Source: JAABRB01 sp041617635
GTDB lineage: Bacteria; Pseudomonadota; Gammaproteobacteria; Burkholderiales; SG8-39
Direction: 5' to 3'
Assembly (NCBI GenBank): GCA_041617635.1
Contig: JBFJOO010000101.1
Location: 1-15,895 of the forward strand
Length of the DNA stretch: 15,895 bases
The notes beneath the pieces are model-generated. The model was not told where the DNA came from and made no database searches. It saw nothing but the letters and a program-made list of their open reading frames with translations. How positions within the stretch are numbered: the first letter of the stretch is position 1; the number at the start of each line of letters is the position of its first letter. The position numbers and the translations under genes were made by a program. Below are positions 1-8,251 of this stretch, one piece after another.

Positions 1-13
1 CCCGCTCCCAGCG

Positions 14-42
14 TGGATCGAGCGCGTCGCAAATGGTAACAT
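14..42 (+). promoter_or_regulatory. Candidate gyrA promoter (weak)
   Basis: A TGG followed by TAACAT (34-42) resembles an extended -10 element, matching four of six positions of TATAAT. TGGATC at 14-19 lies 17 bases upstream and matches only three of six -35 positions. This is the only promoter-like arrangement I see in the 126 bases before gyrA, and it would give a leader of about 80 bases. No terminator or partial upstream gene is visible in this lead-in. The call rests on pattern matching alone. Confidence 0.25.
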
Positions 43-126
43 TTCACCCTTTTTGATCGACCCGGACGCACGGCGCGGAGCGCGCGCTGCCGGCTCCTCC
101 GAAGCCCGTCAACCAAGCCCGTAAAG

Positions 127-2769
127 ATGGACCAGTTCGCCAAGGAAACCCTGCCGGTCAGCCTCGAAGAGGAGATGCGCCGCTCGTATCTCGACTACGC
201 GATGAGCGTGATCGTCGGGCGGGCGCTGCCCGACGTGCGCGACGGCCTGAAGCCCGTGCACCGGCGCGTGCTCTTCGGCATGCACGAGGCGAACAACGTG
301 TGGAACCGCCCGTACGTCAAGTGCGCGCGCGTCGTGGGCGAGGTAATGGGGAAGTTCCACCCGCACGGCGACTCGGCGATCTACGACACGCTGGTCCGCA
401 TGGCGCAGGACTTCAGCCTGCGCTATCCGCTGGTCGACGGCCAGGGAAACTTCGGATCGATCGACGGCGACAACGCGGCGGCGATGCGCTACACCGAGTG
501 CCGCCTCGAGCGCATCGCAACGGAGCTGATGGCGGACATCGACAAGGAGACCGTCGATTTCGTCCCCAACTACGACGGCAAGGAGAAGGAGCCGGCGCTC
601 GTGCCGGCCCGCATCCCCAACCTGCTGATCAACGGCTCCTCGGGCATCGCAGTCGGGATGGCGACCAACATTCCGCCGCACAATCTGCGCGAGACCGTGG
701 ATGCCTGTCTCGCGCTCCTCGCGGATCCCGCGGTCTCGATCGACGCCCTCATCAAGATCATCCAGGCCCCGGACTTCCCGACGCGCGGGCTGATCTACGG
801 GATCGCCGGCGTGCACGAGGCGTACCGGACCGGACGCGGCCGCGCGGTGATCCGCGCCCGCACGCACTTCGAGGAGGTTGATCGGGGCAATCGCGCAGTG
901 ATCGTGATCGACGAGCTGCCCTACCAGGTCAACAAGAAGGCGCTCCTCGAGCGCATCGCGGAGCTCGTGAACGAGAAGCGGCTCGAGGGGATCGCGCACG
1001 TCCAGGACGAATCCGACAAGTCGGGCATGCGGGTCGTGATCGAACTCAAGCGCGGCGAGCTTCCCGAGGTGGTTCTCAACAATCTCTACAAGCACACCCA
1101 GCTGCAGGACAGCTTCGGCATCAACATGGTCGCCCTCGTCGACCGCCAGCCGCGGCTGCTCAACCTGAAGCAGATGCTCGACGCATTCCTCGCGCACCGG
1201 CGCGAGGTGGTGACCCGGCGCACCGTGTACGAACTGCGCGAGGCGCGCCGCAAGGCCCACGTCCAGGAAGGCCTGGCAGTCGCGCTGTCCAACGTCGACG
1301 AGATCATCGCGCTCATCAAGGCGGCGCAGACGCCGCCCGAAGCCAAGCAGAAGCTCCTCGACCGTACCTGGCGCTCGGCGGTCGTCGAGCAGATGCTCGC
1401 TCGCGCGGCGGCCGACGCGTCAAAGCCCGCCGACCTTGCGCCGGGGTTCGGAATGACGCCCGACGGCTACCGGCTGTCGGACGCGCAGGCGCAGGCCATT
1501 CTCGAGTTGCGGCTGCAGCGGCTGACCGGCCTCGAGCAGGACAAGATCGTCGCCGACTACCGCGAGCTGCTCGACCGGATCGCGGATTACCTCGATATCC
1601 TCGCGAAGCCCGAGCGCATCACCGTGATCATCGGCGACGAGCTCAAGCAGATCCGCGACCAGTACGGCGACGAGCGTCGCAGCGAGATCGTCCTCAACGC
1701 CGAGGACATCGTGCTCGAGGATCTCATCACGCCCGAGGACGTGGTCATCACGTTCTCGCACTCCGGGTACATCAAGGCGCAACCGCTTGGCGACTATCGC
1801 GCGCAGCGGCGCGGCGGGCGCGGGAAGCAGGCTGCCGCCACCAAGGAGGACGATTTCGTCGACCGGCTGTTCGTGGTGCATACGCACGACTACATGCTGT
1901 GCTTCTCGAGCCGCGGCCGGGTGTACTGGCTCAAGGGCTACGAGGTGCCGCAGGGAAATCGTCAGAGCCGCGGCAAGCCGATCGTGAACCTGCTGCCGCT
2001 CGAGGACGACGAGCGGATCAACGCCGTCCTGCCGGTGAAGAGCTTCGACGAGGAGCACTTCGTCTTCATGGCGACCACCACCGGTTACGTCAAGAAGACG
2101 CCGCTCACCGAATTCTCGCGACCGATGAAGAAAGGCATCATCGCCCTCGCCCTCGGGGACGCCGACTACCTGGTCGGCGTGGCGATCACGGACGGCAAGC
2201 ACGACGTCATGCTCTTCTCCGACGCCGGGAAGGCGGTCCGCTTTGCCGAGGAGGATGTGCGCCCGATGGGTCGCCAGGCGCGGGGCGTGATCGGGATGCG
2301 GCTCGGCAAGAGTCAGCACGTCATCTCGATGCTCGTCGCCGCCGCCGAGAATCAGAGCGTGCTGACGGCAACCGAGCACGGATTCGGCAAGCGGACGTCG
2401 ATCGCCGAGTACACGCGCCACGGTCGCGGCACGCAGGGGATGATCGCGATCCAGACGAGCGAGCGAAACGGCAAGCTCGTCGGCGCGGCGCTGGTCGACG
2501 ACAAGGACGAGATCATGCTGATCTCTACGAGCGGCGTCCTGATCCGCACCAAGGTTGCCCAGATCCGCGAAATGGGGCGCTCGACCCAGGGCGTCAGCCT
2601 GATCAGCCTCGATGCGGGGACGCGGCTGGCGGGGGTCCAGCGGATCATCGAGGCCGAGGACGTCGCCAATGTCACCGGTAGCGGCAACGGCAGCGGCGAT
2701 CACGGTGCGCATGGCGGCAATGGCGAGGACGCCGACGGCGAGGAGTGGGGCGCTCCCGCCGCGGGCTGA
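127..2769 (+). CDS. gyrA: DNA gyrase subunit A
   Basis: This is the breakage-reunion subunit of the A2B2 type II topoisomerase that adds negative supercoils to DNA using ATP hydrolysed by GyrB. The 880-residue product is close to the usual GyrA length (E. coli 875). The catalytic tyrosine is Y122, in the AAMRYTE context. The quinolone-determining region reads HPHGDSAIYDT, with S83 and D87 at the same numbers as in E. coli, the pattern normally associated with susceptibility. A GyrA-box, QRRGGRG, lies at 560-566 and opens the C-terminal DNA-wrapping beta-pinwheel. The last 40 or so residues are a Gly- and Asp/Glu-rich tail. The ATG at 127 gives the expected N-terminus (MDQFAKETLP), although its ribosome binding site is poor (GTAAAG just before the ATG). 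No terminator follows; serC starts 87 bases downstream. Confidence 0.98.
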   Translation: MDQFAKETLPVSLEEEMRRSYLDYAMSVIVGRALPDVRDGLKPVHRRVLFGMHEANNVWNRPYVKCARVVGEVMGKFHPHGDSAIYDTLVRMAQDFSLRYPLVDGQGNFGSIDGDNAAAMRYTECRLERIATELMADIDKETVDFVPNYDGKEKEPALVPARIPNLLINGSSGIAVGMATNIPPHNLRETVDACLALLADPAVSIDALIKIIQAPDFPTRGLIYGIAGVHEAYRTGRGRAVIRARTHFEEVDRGNRAVIVIDELPYQVNKKALLERIAELVNEKRLEGIAHVQDESDKSGMRVVIELKRGELPEVVLNNLYKHTQLQDSFGINMVALVDRQPRLLNLKQMLDAFLAHRREVVTRRTVYELREARRKAHVQEGLAVALSNVDEIIALIKAAQTPPEAKQKLLDRTWRSAVVEQMLARAAADASKPADLAPGFGMTPDGYRLSDAQAQAILELRLQRLTGLEQDKIVADYRELLDRIADYLDILAKPERITVIIGDELKQIRDQYGDERRSEIVLNAEDIVLEDLITPEDVVITFSHSGYIKAQPLGDYRAQRRGGRGKQAAATKEDDFVDRLFVVHTHDYMLCFSSRGRVYWLKGYEVPQGNRQSRGKPIVNLLPLEDDERINAVLPVKSFDEEHFVFMATTTGYVKKTPLTEFSRPMKKGIIALALGDADYLVGVAITDGKHDVMLFSDAGKAVRFAEEDVRPMGRQARGVIGMRLGKSQHVISMLVAAAENQSVLTATEHGFGKRTSIAEYTRHGRGTQGMIAIQTSERNGKLVGAALVDDKDEIMLISTSGVLIRTKVAQIREMGRSTQGVSLISLDAGTRLAGVQRIIEAEDVANVTGSGNGSGDHGAHGGNGEDADGEEWGAPAAG

Positions 2770-2856
2770 CGATCGAGGTCGCGATGCGCGCAGGCGGTGG
2801 ATGGGCCGGCGCGTTGCGCGCGGCGCTCGAGTGAGCAACCTACGAGGAATCCAGAG
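2770..2856 (+). other. gyrA-serC intergenic spacer with serC ribosome binding site
   Basis: This 87-base gap has no GC hairpin followed by a T-run, so transcription from gyrA could read through into serC. GAGGAA at 2844-2849, seven bases before the GTG at 2857, is a good Shine-Dalgarno match. It decides the serC start, because an in-frame ATG further upstream (2797) would add 20 residues unlike the family. A 16-codon ORF (2784-2834, GAGG five bases upstream) also fits here, but nothing supports its expression. A 5-bp GC hairpin with a TTG loop (2809-2821) is too short to call functional. Confidence 0.6.
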
Positions 2857-3939
2857 GTGAGCAGGGTATTGAATTTCTCCGCGGGCCCGGCCGTGCTGCC
2901 GGAGGAGGTGCTGAGGCAGGCAGCCGAGGAGATGCTCGACTGGCACGCGAGCGGCATGTGCGTGATGGAGATGAGCCACCGCGGACCGGAGTTCATGTCG
3001 ATCGCCGCGGAAGCCGAAGCCGACCTGCGCGCGCTGCTGGGCGTGCCGCAGGGATACCAGGTCCTGTTCCTGCAGGGCGGGGCGACGCTGCAATTCTCCA
3101 TGGTCCCGATCAACTTGCTGGGCGGCAAGGCCAGCGCGGACTACGTCAGCACGGGCGAGTGGTCGAAGAAGGCGATCAAGGAGGCGCAGCGGTTCTGCCG
3201 CGTCAACGTTGCCGCGAGCGCCGAGGATGCGAACTTCACCTACATGCCGGCGCAGGACGAGTGGCAGCTCGACCCGGCCGCGGCCTACGTGCACGTCTGC
3301 ACGAACGAGACGATCGGCGGCGTGGAGCTCAACTGGGTTCCCGAGACGGGCAGCGTCCCGCTCGTGGTCGACATGTCGTCGCACATGCTCTCGCGTCCGG
3401 TGGACGTCGCGCGGTATGGCTTGATCTATGCGGGTGCGCAGAAGAACATCGGCCCCGCCGGCCTCGCCATCGTGATCGTGCGGGACGATCTGCTCGGGAG
3501 AGCGCCGCCGAGCGCGCCCAGCATGCTCGACTACAAGGTGCACGCCGACGCACAATCGATGTCGAACACGCCGCCCACCTATGCGGTCTACATCGCGGGG
3601 CTGGTATTCAAGTGGCTTGAACGCCAGGGCGGCCTCGCGGGCATCGAGGCGCGCAACATCGAGAAGGCGAAGCTGATCTATGATTTTCTCGATGGCTCGG
3701 CGTTCTACCGGAACCCGGTCCGAAAAGCGGACCGCTCGCGGATGAACGTGCCGTTCACGCTGGCGGATCCGAAGCTCGACGCGGCGTTTCTCGCCGGCGC
3801 AGCCGAGCGCGGCATGGTGCAGCTGAAAGGCCACCGCTCGGTCGGCGGCATGCGCGCCTCAATCTACAATGCGATGCCGCTGGAAGGCGTGCGGCGGCTC
3901 GTGGACTACATGCGCGAATTCGAGGCAAAGCATGGCTGA
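2857..3939 (+). CDS. serC: Phosphoserine aminotransferase
   Basis: SerC is a PLP enzyme that converts 3-phosphohydroxypyruvate and glutamate to O-phosphoserine and 2-oxoglutarate, the second step of serine synthesis. In proteobacteria the same enzyme (PdxF) often acts in pyridoxal phosphate synthesis. With the GTG start at 2857 the product is 360 residues, against 362 in E. coli. It opens with the family N-terminus VLNFSAGPAVLP. The Schiff-base lysine is K196 in GAQKNIGPAG, and the C-terminus carries the conserved GHRSVGGMRASIYNA segment that contributes to phosphate binding. The start is chosen on the Shine-Dalgarno GAGGAA at 2844-2849 and on family alignment. The 3' end overlaps the following serA by 8 bases, pairing it with the enzyme that makes its substrate. 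Confidence 0.97.
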   Translation: MSRVLNFSAGPAVLPEEVLRQAAEEMLDWHASGMCVMEMSHRGPEFMSIAAEAEADLRALLGVPQGYQVLFLQGGATLQFSMVPINLLGGKASADYVSTGEWSKKAIKEAQRFCRVNVAASAEDANFTYMPAQDEWQLDPAAAYVHVCTNETIGGVELNWVPETGSVPLVVDMSSHMLSRPVDVARYGLIYAGAQKNIGPAGLAIVIVRDDLLGRAPPSAPSMLDYKVHADAQSMSNTPPTYAVYIAGLVFKWLERQGGLAGIEARNIEKAKLIYDFLDGSAFYRNPVRKADRSRMNVPFTLADPKLDAAFLAGAAERGMVQLKGHRSVGGMRASIYNAMPLEGVRRLVDYMREFEAKHG

Positions 3940-5116
3940 GCGGTACCGGATCCTCGTCCTGAATCAGGTCTCGGATGTCGGGCTGAAGCGCCTGCCGGCC
4001 GAAGCCTACGAATGCGCCAAGGACGTCGCGCGCCCCGACGCGGTGCTCGTGCGCTCCGCGGACATGCACGCCATGACCATCCCCGAGACCGTGCAGGCGA
4101 TCGGGCGGGCCGGTGCCGGGACGAACAACATCCCGGTGAAGGACATGAGCGCGCGCGGCATTCCGGTATTCAACGCGCCCGGCGCGAACGCGAACGCCGT
4201 CAAGGAGCTCGTGCTGTCCGGCATGCTGATCGCGGCGCGCAACCTGATTCCGGCCATCGACTTCGTGAAGTCGCTGCAGGGCGACGACCGGAGCTTGCAC
4301 CGGCAGATCGAGGACGGTAAGGGCCAGTTCGCCGGAATCGAGCTGCCGCAGCACACCCTGGGCGTCATCGGGCTGGGCAAGATCGGCAGCCTGGTCGCCG
4401 ACGTGGCGATTCGCCTCGGCATGAACGTGCTCGGCTTCGACCCGGAGATCACGGTCGAGGCGGCGTGGAGCCTGCCGTCCCAGGTGCGCAAGGCGCACTC
4501 CATCGACGAGGTGCTCAAGAGCTGCCACTTCGTGACGCTGCACGTTCCCCTGGTCGAGGCGACGCGCCACCTCGTCAACCAGCGTAACCTCCAGACGGTG
4601 CGCCCGGGCGCGGTGCTGCTGAACTTCTCGCGCGAGGGGATCGTCGACGACGCGGCGGTGCTGGAGGCGCTCGCCGCGCAGCGCCTCCGGTACTATGTGA
4701 CCGATTTTCCGAGCAGCGTGCTCGATGGACATCCGGGGGTGATCGCGCTGCCCCATTTGGGAGCTTCGACCCGCGAGGCCGAGGAGAATTGCGCCGTCAT
4801 GGTGGTCGATCAGCTGCGCGATTTCCTGGAGCACGGCAACATCGTCAATTCGGTGAACTTCCCGATGGTCTCGATGCAGCGCGAGGCGCCGTTCCGGCTG
4901 AGCATCGCGCACGCCAACGTGCCGAACATGGTGGGGCAGATATCGGCCACGATGGGCGAGCATCGCCTGAACATCCACAACATGATCAACAAGTCGCGCG
5001 ACGAGCTGGCCTATACGCTGCTCGACGTGGACAGCGCGCCGACGCCCACGGTGCTCTCCCTGCTCCGGGGCATCGAGGGCGTGCTGGTCGCGCGTTTCCT
5101 GCCTGCCGGGCGGTGA
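3932..5116 (+). CDS. serA: D-3-phosphoglycerate dehydrogenase, short form with C-terminal ACT domain
   Basis: The likely reaction is NAD-dependent oxidation of 3-phosphoglycerate to 3-phosphohydroxypyruvate, feeding SerC directly. The 394-residue protein has the split D-2-hydroxyacid dehydrogenase fold: a substrate domain (GAGTNNIPV near 67-75), a Rossmann NAD domain with GLGKIG at 147-152, then a C-terminal ACT domain (about 322-394) that could bind serine or another amino acid. The catalytic Arg is R234 (NFSREG) and the catalytic His is H275 (LPHLGAST). The usual Glu between them (the E of DVFPTEP in E. coli SerA) is not at its normal place. The loop here reads TDFPSSVLDGHPG and is about ten residues shorter. 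This looks like a recognised subfamily of short PGDH-like proteins, so the function is very likely but the active site is atypical. The start ATG has GAGG at 3922-3925. The gene overlaps serC by 8 bases and pheA by 4. Confidence 0.88.
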   Translation: MAERYRILVLNQVSDVGLKRLPAEAYECAKDVARPDAVLVRSADMHAMTIPETVQAIGRAGAGTNNIPVKDMSARGIPVFNAPGANANAVKELVLSGMLIAARNLIPAIDFVKSLQGDDRSLHRQIEDGKGQFAGIELPQHTLGVIGLGKIGSLVADVAIRLGMNVLGFDPEITVEAAWSLPSQVRKAHSIDEVLKSCHFVTLHVPLVEATRHLVNQRNLQTVRPGAVLLNFSREGIVDDAAVLEALAAQRLRYYVTDFPSSVLDGHPGVIALPHLGASTREAEENCAVMVVDQLRDFLEHGNIVNSVNFPMVSMQREAPFRLSIAHANVPNMVGQISATMGEHRLNIHNMINKSRDELAYTLLDVDSAPTPTVLSLLRGIEGVLVARFLPAGR

Positions 5117-6189
5117 GCCGCGTGACCGACGACATCGCCAAACGTCGTGCCGCGATCGACGCGCTCGATCGCGAGATCGTCCGGCTCGTGAACGAGCGGG
5201 CCGGCCATGCCCGGGAGATCGGCCGGCTCAAGGGCGACGGTCCGGTGTACCGCCCGGAGCGCGAGGCGCAGGTGCTGCGACGCGTGATCGCCGACAATCC
5301 CGGACCCCTGCCGGCCGACGCGCTGGGGCGGATCTTCGTCGAGGTGATCTCCGCCTGCCGGGGGCTGGAGGCACAACTCAAGGTCGCCTACCTCGGTCCG
5401 GCCGGAACGTTCAGCGAGATGGCAGTCGCCAAGCAGTTCGGCGGCGCGGTCGCTGCCCTCGCGCACGAATCGATCGACGAGGTGTTCCGCTCGGTCGAAA
5501 CGGGCGGGGCGGGCTTCGCGGTCGTGCCGGTCGAGAACTCCACCGAGGGCGCGATCGGCCGCACGCTGGACCTCCTGCTTGCCACGCCGCTCAAGATCTG
5601 CGCGGAGATCGTGCTGCGCGTGCACCAGAATGCGCTGCGCAAGGGCGCCGGACTGGAGGGCGTCGAGCGCGTCTACTCGCACGCCCAGTCGCTCGGACAG
5701 TGCCGCGGCTGGATCGCGCGCAATCTGCCGCACGCCGAATGCGTGCCGCTCGTGAGCAATGCCGAGGCGGCACGGCGCGTGGCCGACGAGGCGTCGGCCT
5801 GCGCGATCGGACCGGCCATCGCCGCCGAGCGCTATGGCTTGCAGATCGTCGCCGCCAACATCGAGGACGATCCGAAGAACATGACGCGATTCCTCGTGCT
5901 CGGCAGTCTCGAGCCCGGACCGAGCGGGCGCGACCGCACGTCGCTGGTGATGACCGTGCCGAATCGCCCCGGCGCGTTGCATGCGCTGCTCACGCCGATC
6001 GCGAAGCACGGCGTGTCGATGACGCGCATCGAATCGCGACCGTCGCGCCAGGCGGCCTGGGAGTACATGTTCTACGTCGATCTGGAAGGCCACGCGCAGG
6101 ATGCGAAGGTCGCGCCGGCGATCGGCGAGCTGCGGAGCATCGCGCCGTTCCTCAAGGTGCTCGGTTCGTATCCCAGCGCGGTGCTATGA
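5113..6189 (+). CDS. pheA: Bifunctional chorismate mutase / prephenate dehydratase (P-protein)
   Basis: PheA rearranges chorismate to prephenate and then dehydrates and decarboxylates it to phenylpyruvate for phenylalanine. The 358-residue product has three parts. An AroQ chorismate mutase domain (about 1-88) has R12, R29 and K40 spaced as the E. coli catalytic residues R11, R28 and K39. A prephenate dehydratase domain starts at K90 (VAYLGPAGTFSE), includes VVPVENSTEGAIG, and ends with the catalytic TRF motif at 258-260. A regulatory ACT domain carries GAL (287-289) and ESRP (307-310), the phenylalanine-binding motifs, so feedback inhibition by Phe is expected. The GTG at 5113 is chosen because it overlaps the serA stop as GTGA. 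A second in-frame GTG at 5122 would remove three residues and cannot be excluded. No clear Shine-Dalgarno is seen, which suggests translational coupling. Confidence 0.96.
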   Translation: MSRVTDDIAKRRAAIDALDREIVRLVNERAGHAREIGRLKGDGPVYRPEREAQVLRRVIADNPGPLPADALGRIFVEVISACRGLEAQLKVAYLGPAGTFSEMAVAKQFGGAVAALAHESIDEVFRSVETGGAGFAVVPVENSTEGAIGRTLDLLLATPLKICAEIVLRVHQNALRKGAGLEGVERVYSHAQSLGQCRGWIARNLPHAECVPLVSNAEAARRVADEASACAIGPAIAAERYGLQIVAANIEDDPKNMTRFLVLGSLEPGPSGRDRTSLVMTVPNRPGALHALLTPIAKHGVSMTRIESRPSRQAAWEYMFYVDLEGHAQDAKVAPAIGELRSIAPFLKVLGSYPSAVL

Positions 6190-7370
6190 GCGCCAAGCGG
6201 ACCGGACAGGAGGGTGAAAAGCGGGTCGAGCAGCAGGCCGCCCAGCCGCGCGATGCCTGCGAGCTCGCGCCCGGCTATATCCGGGCAATCGCCCCGTACC
6301 AGCCCGGCAAGCCGATCACCGAGCTCGCACGCGAGTTCGGTCTCGACGAACGGAAGATCGTCAAGCTGGCATCGAACGAGAATCCGCTCGGACTCGCGCC
6401 CCGCGCACGGGCCGCGATCGAGGCGGCGCTCGCCGATCTCGCGCGGTATCCGGACGGGTTCGACCTGACGCAGGCGCTGTCCGTCAGGCTGGGAGTCGGC
6501 ATGGAATGCATCGTGCTGGGCAACGGCTCCAACGACGTCCTCGAAATGGTGGCGGGCGCGTTCCTCGCTCCGGGGCGCGCGGCCGTGTTCGCGCAGCACG
6601 CGTTCGCGGTCTACCCGCTCGCGACGCAGGCGCGCGGGGCGCAAAGCATCGTGGTGCCCGCGCAGGACTTCGGCCACGACCTCGCGGGAATGCTCGCCGC
6701 GATCACCCCCGAAACGCGGGTCGTCTTCATCGCCAATCCCAACAATCCAACCGGCACCATGCTTGCGGCGGACGACGTCGAGGCATTCCTGCGGCGCGCG
6801 CCACGCAGCGTCGTCGTCGTGCTCGACGAGGCCTACAACGAGTATCTCGAGCCGCCGCTGCGCTGCCCGAGCGTGGCCTGGCTGGCCAAGTATCCGAATC
6901 TCGTCGTGATCCGGACGTTCTCCAAGGCGTACGGGCTCGCCGGATTGCGGGTCGGCTATGGTCTGTGCCATCCCGAGGTCGCCGGCCTGCTGAATCGTGT
7001 GCGCCAGCCCTTCAACGTCAACAATCTCGCGCTGGTCGCCGCCATCGCGGCGCTCGCCGACGAGGAGTTCGTGGAGCGCAGCTACCGGCTGAACGTGGCT
7101 GGAATGAAGCAGCTGACGACCGGGTTCGGCCGGCTCGGCCTCGCCTGGATCCCCTCGTTCGCGAATTTCGTCAGCGTCGAGATTCCGCGCGTGAATCGAC
7201 GGAGCGCGGCGGGCGATGTGTATCAGCGGCTGCTCAGACAGGGCGTGATCGTGCGGCCGGTGGCCGGCTACCAGATGCCGGATCACCTCCGGATCACGAT
7301 CGGCCTGCCCGAGGAGAACGAACGGTTCCTCGCCGCGCTGGAGAACGCGCTCGGGGAAGACGCCTCGTAA
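6186..7370 (+). CDS. hisC: Histidinol-phosphate aminotransferase family (HisC2-type, probable aromatic role)
   Basis: This is a fold-type I PLP aminotransferase of the HisC family, which classically makes histidinol phosphate from imidazole-acetol phosphate and glutamate. Visible signatures are KLASNENPLG, YPDG, GNGSNDVLE, ANPNNPTGT, LDEAYNEY, and TFSKAYGLAGLR with the PLP lysine at K247. Sitting between pheA and tyrA and away from other his genes, it matches the position of the broad-specificity aminotransferase (called hisHb or hisC2) in the Pseudomonas supraoperon. A second role in transaminating phenylpyruvate, 4-hydroxyphenylpyruvate or prephenate is therefore likely, by inference. At 394 residues it is longer than most HisC (about 350-370) because of a charged N-terminal extension of about 28 residues. 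The ATG at 6186 is the only usable start, overlapping pheA as ATGA. Confidence 0.93.
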   Translation: MSAKRTGQEGEKRVEQQAAQPRDACELAPGYIRAIAPYQPGKPITELAREFGLDERKIVKLASNENPLGLAPRARAAIEAALADLARYPDGFDLTQALSVRLGVGMECIVLGNGSNDVLEMVAGAFLAPGRAAVFAQHAFAVYPLATQARGAQSIVVPAQDFGHDLAGMLAAITPETRVVFIANPNNPTGTMLAADDVEAFLRRAPRSVVVVLDEAYNEYLEPPLRCPSVAWLAKYPNLVVIRTFSKAYGLAGLRVGYGLCHPEVAGLLNRVRQPFNVNNLALVAAIAALADEEFVERSYRLNVAGMKQLTTGFGRLGLAWIPSFANFVSVEIPRVNRRSAAGDVYQRLLRQGVIVRPVAGYQMPDHLRITIGLPEENERFLAALENALGEDAS

Positions 7371-7384
7371 CGCGGCGCAATCGC

Positions 7385-8251
7385 GTGGCTCCTCTGGGCA
7401 AGATCGCAGTCGTAGGGGTCGGATTGATCGGCGGCTCCTTTGCGCTCGCCCTGCGCGGCGCGGGCCGGGTGAAGGAAATCATCGGCGTCGGCCGCTCCCG
7501 CGCGAACCTGGAACGGGCGAAGGCGCGCGGCGTCATCGACCGGGACGCGAGCCTCGCAGATGCGGTGCGCGGCGTCGACCTCGTGTTCCTCGCGATGCCG
7601 GTTGGCGCCACGCCCGACGTGTTGTACACCATCGCCGCGCATCTGGGCCCGGACACGGTCATCACCGACGCGGGCAGCACCAAGCGCGACGTCGTCGATG
7701 CCGCTCGCGCGGCGCTCGGGGGCGGATTCGCGAAGTTCGTCCCCGGCCACCCCATCGCGGGGGCGGAGCAGTCCGGCGTGGAGGCGGCGCGCGCGGACCT
7801 CTTCGTCGGCAAGCGCACCGTGCTCACGCCGGTGGCCGGAACGGATGCACAGGCGTGCGAAACCGTTCGCGAGGTGTGGCGCGCCTGCGGCGCCGAAGTC
7901 CACGAAATGTCGCCGCAGGCCCACGACGAGGTGTTCGCCGCGGTGAGCCACCTTCCGCACCTGCTCGCGTACGCGCTCGTGCACGACGTCGCCACGCACG
8001 ATGCGGCCGATCTCCTCTTCGCCTACGCGGCCAGCGGCTTTCGCGATTTCACGCGCATCGCCTCGAGCCATCCGGAGATGTGGCGCGACATCTGCATGGC
8101 GAACCGTCCGGCGCTGCTCAGCGAGCTTACCCGGTTCGAAGCGGTGCTCGCCGAGGCCCGCCGCCTGCTCGAGGCGCAGGATGCCGCGGGGCTCGAGCGC
8201 CTGTTCGACGGCGCGCGGCGCGCCAGGAACACGTGGCTCGCGCGGCGATGA
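7385..8251 (+). CDS. tyrA: Prephenate dehydrogenase
   Basis: TyrA oxidatively decarboxylates prephenate (or arogenate) to 4-hydroxyphenylpyruvate (or tyrosine) with NAD(P). The 288-residue protein has an N-terminal Rossmann domain beginning almost at once (KIAVVGVGLIGGS, glycines 11, 13 and 16) and an all-alpha C-terminal domain. Family motifs are HPIAGAEQSGVEAA (H122) and AVSHLPH, where H189 corresponds to the catalytic His of the Aquifex enzyme. FRDFTRIASSHPEMWRDI follows. No chorismate mutase or ACT domain is attached. The start is GTG at 7385, 14 bases after hisC; it is the first start codon after the in-frame lead and sits just before the Rossmann strand. The ribosome binding site is weak (GGGGAAGA ends about 25 bases away). 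The gene overlaps aroA by four bases. Confidence 0.95.
   Translation: MAPLGKIAVVGVGLIGGSFALALRGAGRVKEIIGVGRSRANLERAKARGVIDRDASLADAVRGVDLVFLAMPVGATPDVLYTIAAHLGPDTVITDAGSTKRDVVDAARAALGGGFAKFVPGHPIAGAEQSGVEAARADLFVGKRTVLTPVAGTDAQACETVREVWRACGAEVHEMSPQAHDEVFAAVSHLPHLLAYALVHDVATHDAADLLFAYAASGFRDFTRIASSHPEMWRDICMANRPALLSELTRFEAVLAEARRLLEAQDAAGLERLFDGARRARNTWLARR

Noticed and set aside
2809..2821. Hairpin between gyrA and serC as a terminator
   Set aside because: The stem has only five base pairs and no T-run follows.
1420..3834. An 804-codon open frame on the minus strand opposite gyrA and serC
   Set aside because: It is antisense to two clear conserved genes, resembles no protein family and is rich in Arg, His, Leu and Asp. 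Long antisense frames are expected where GC-rich third positions suppress stop codons.
6506..7384. The upstream part of the long frame containing tyrA, which could make a 581-residue protein
   Set aside because: The part before 7385 lies in another frame over hisC and has the Arg-rich look of an off-frame translation. The Rossmann domain of TyrA starts right after the GTG at 7385.
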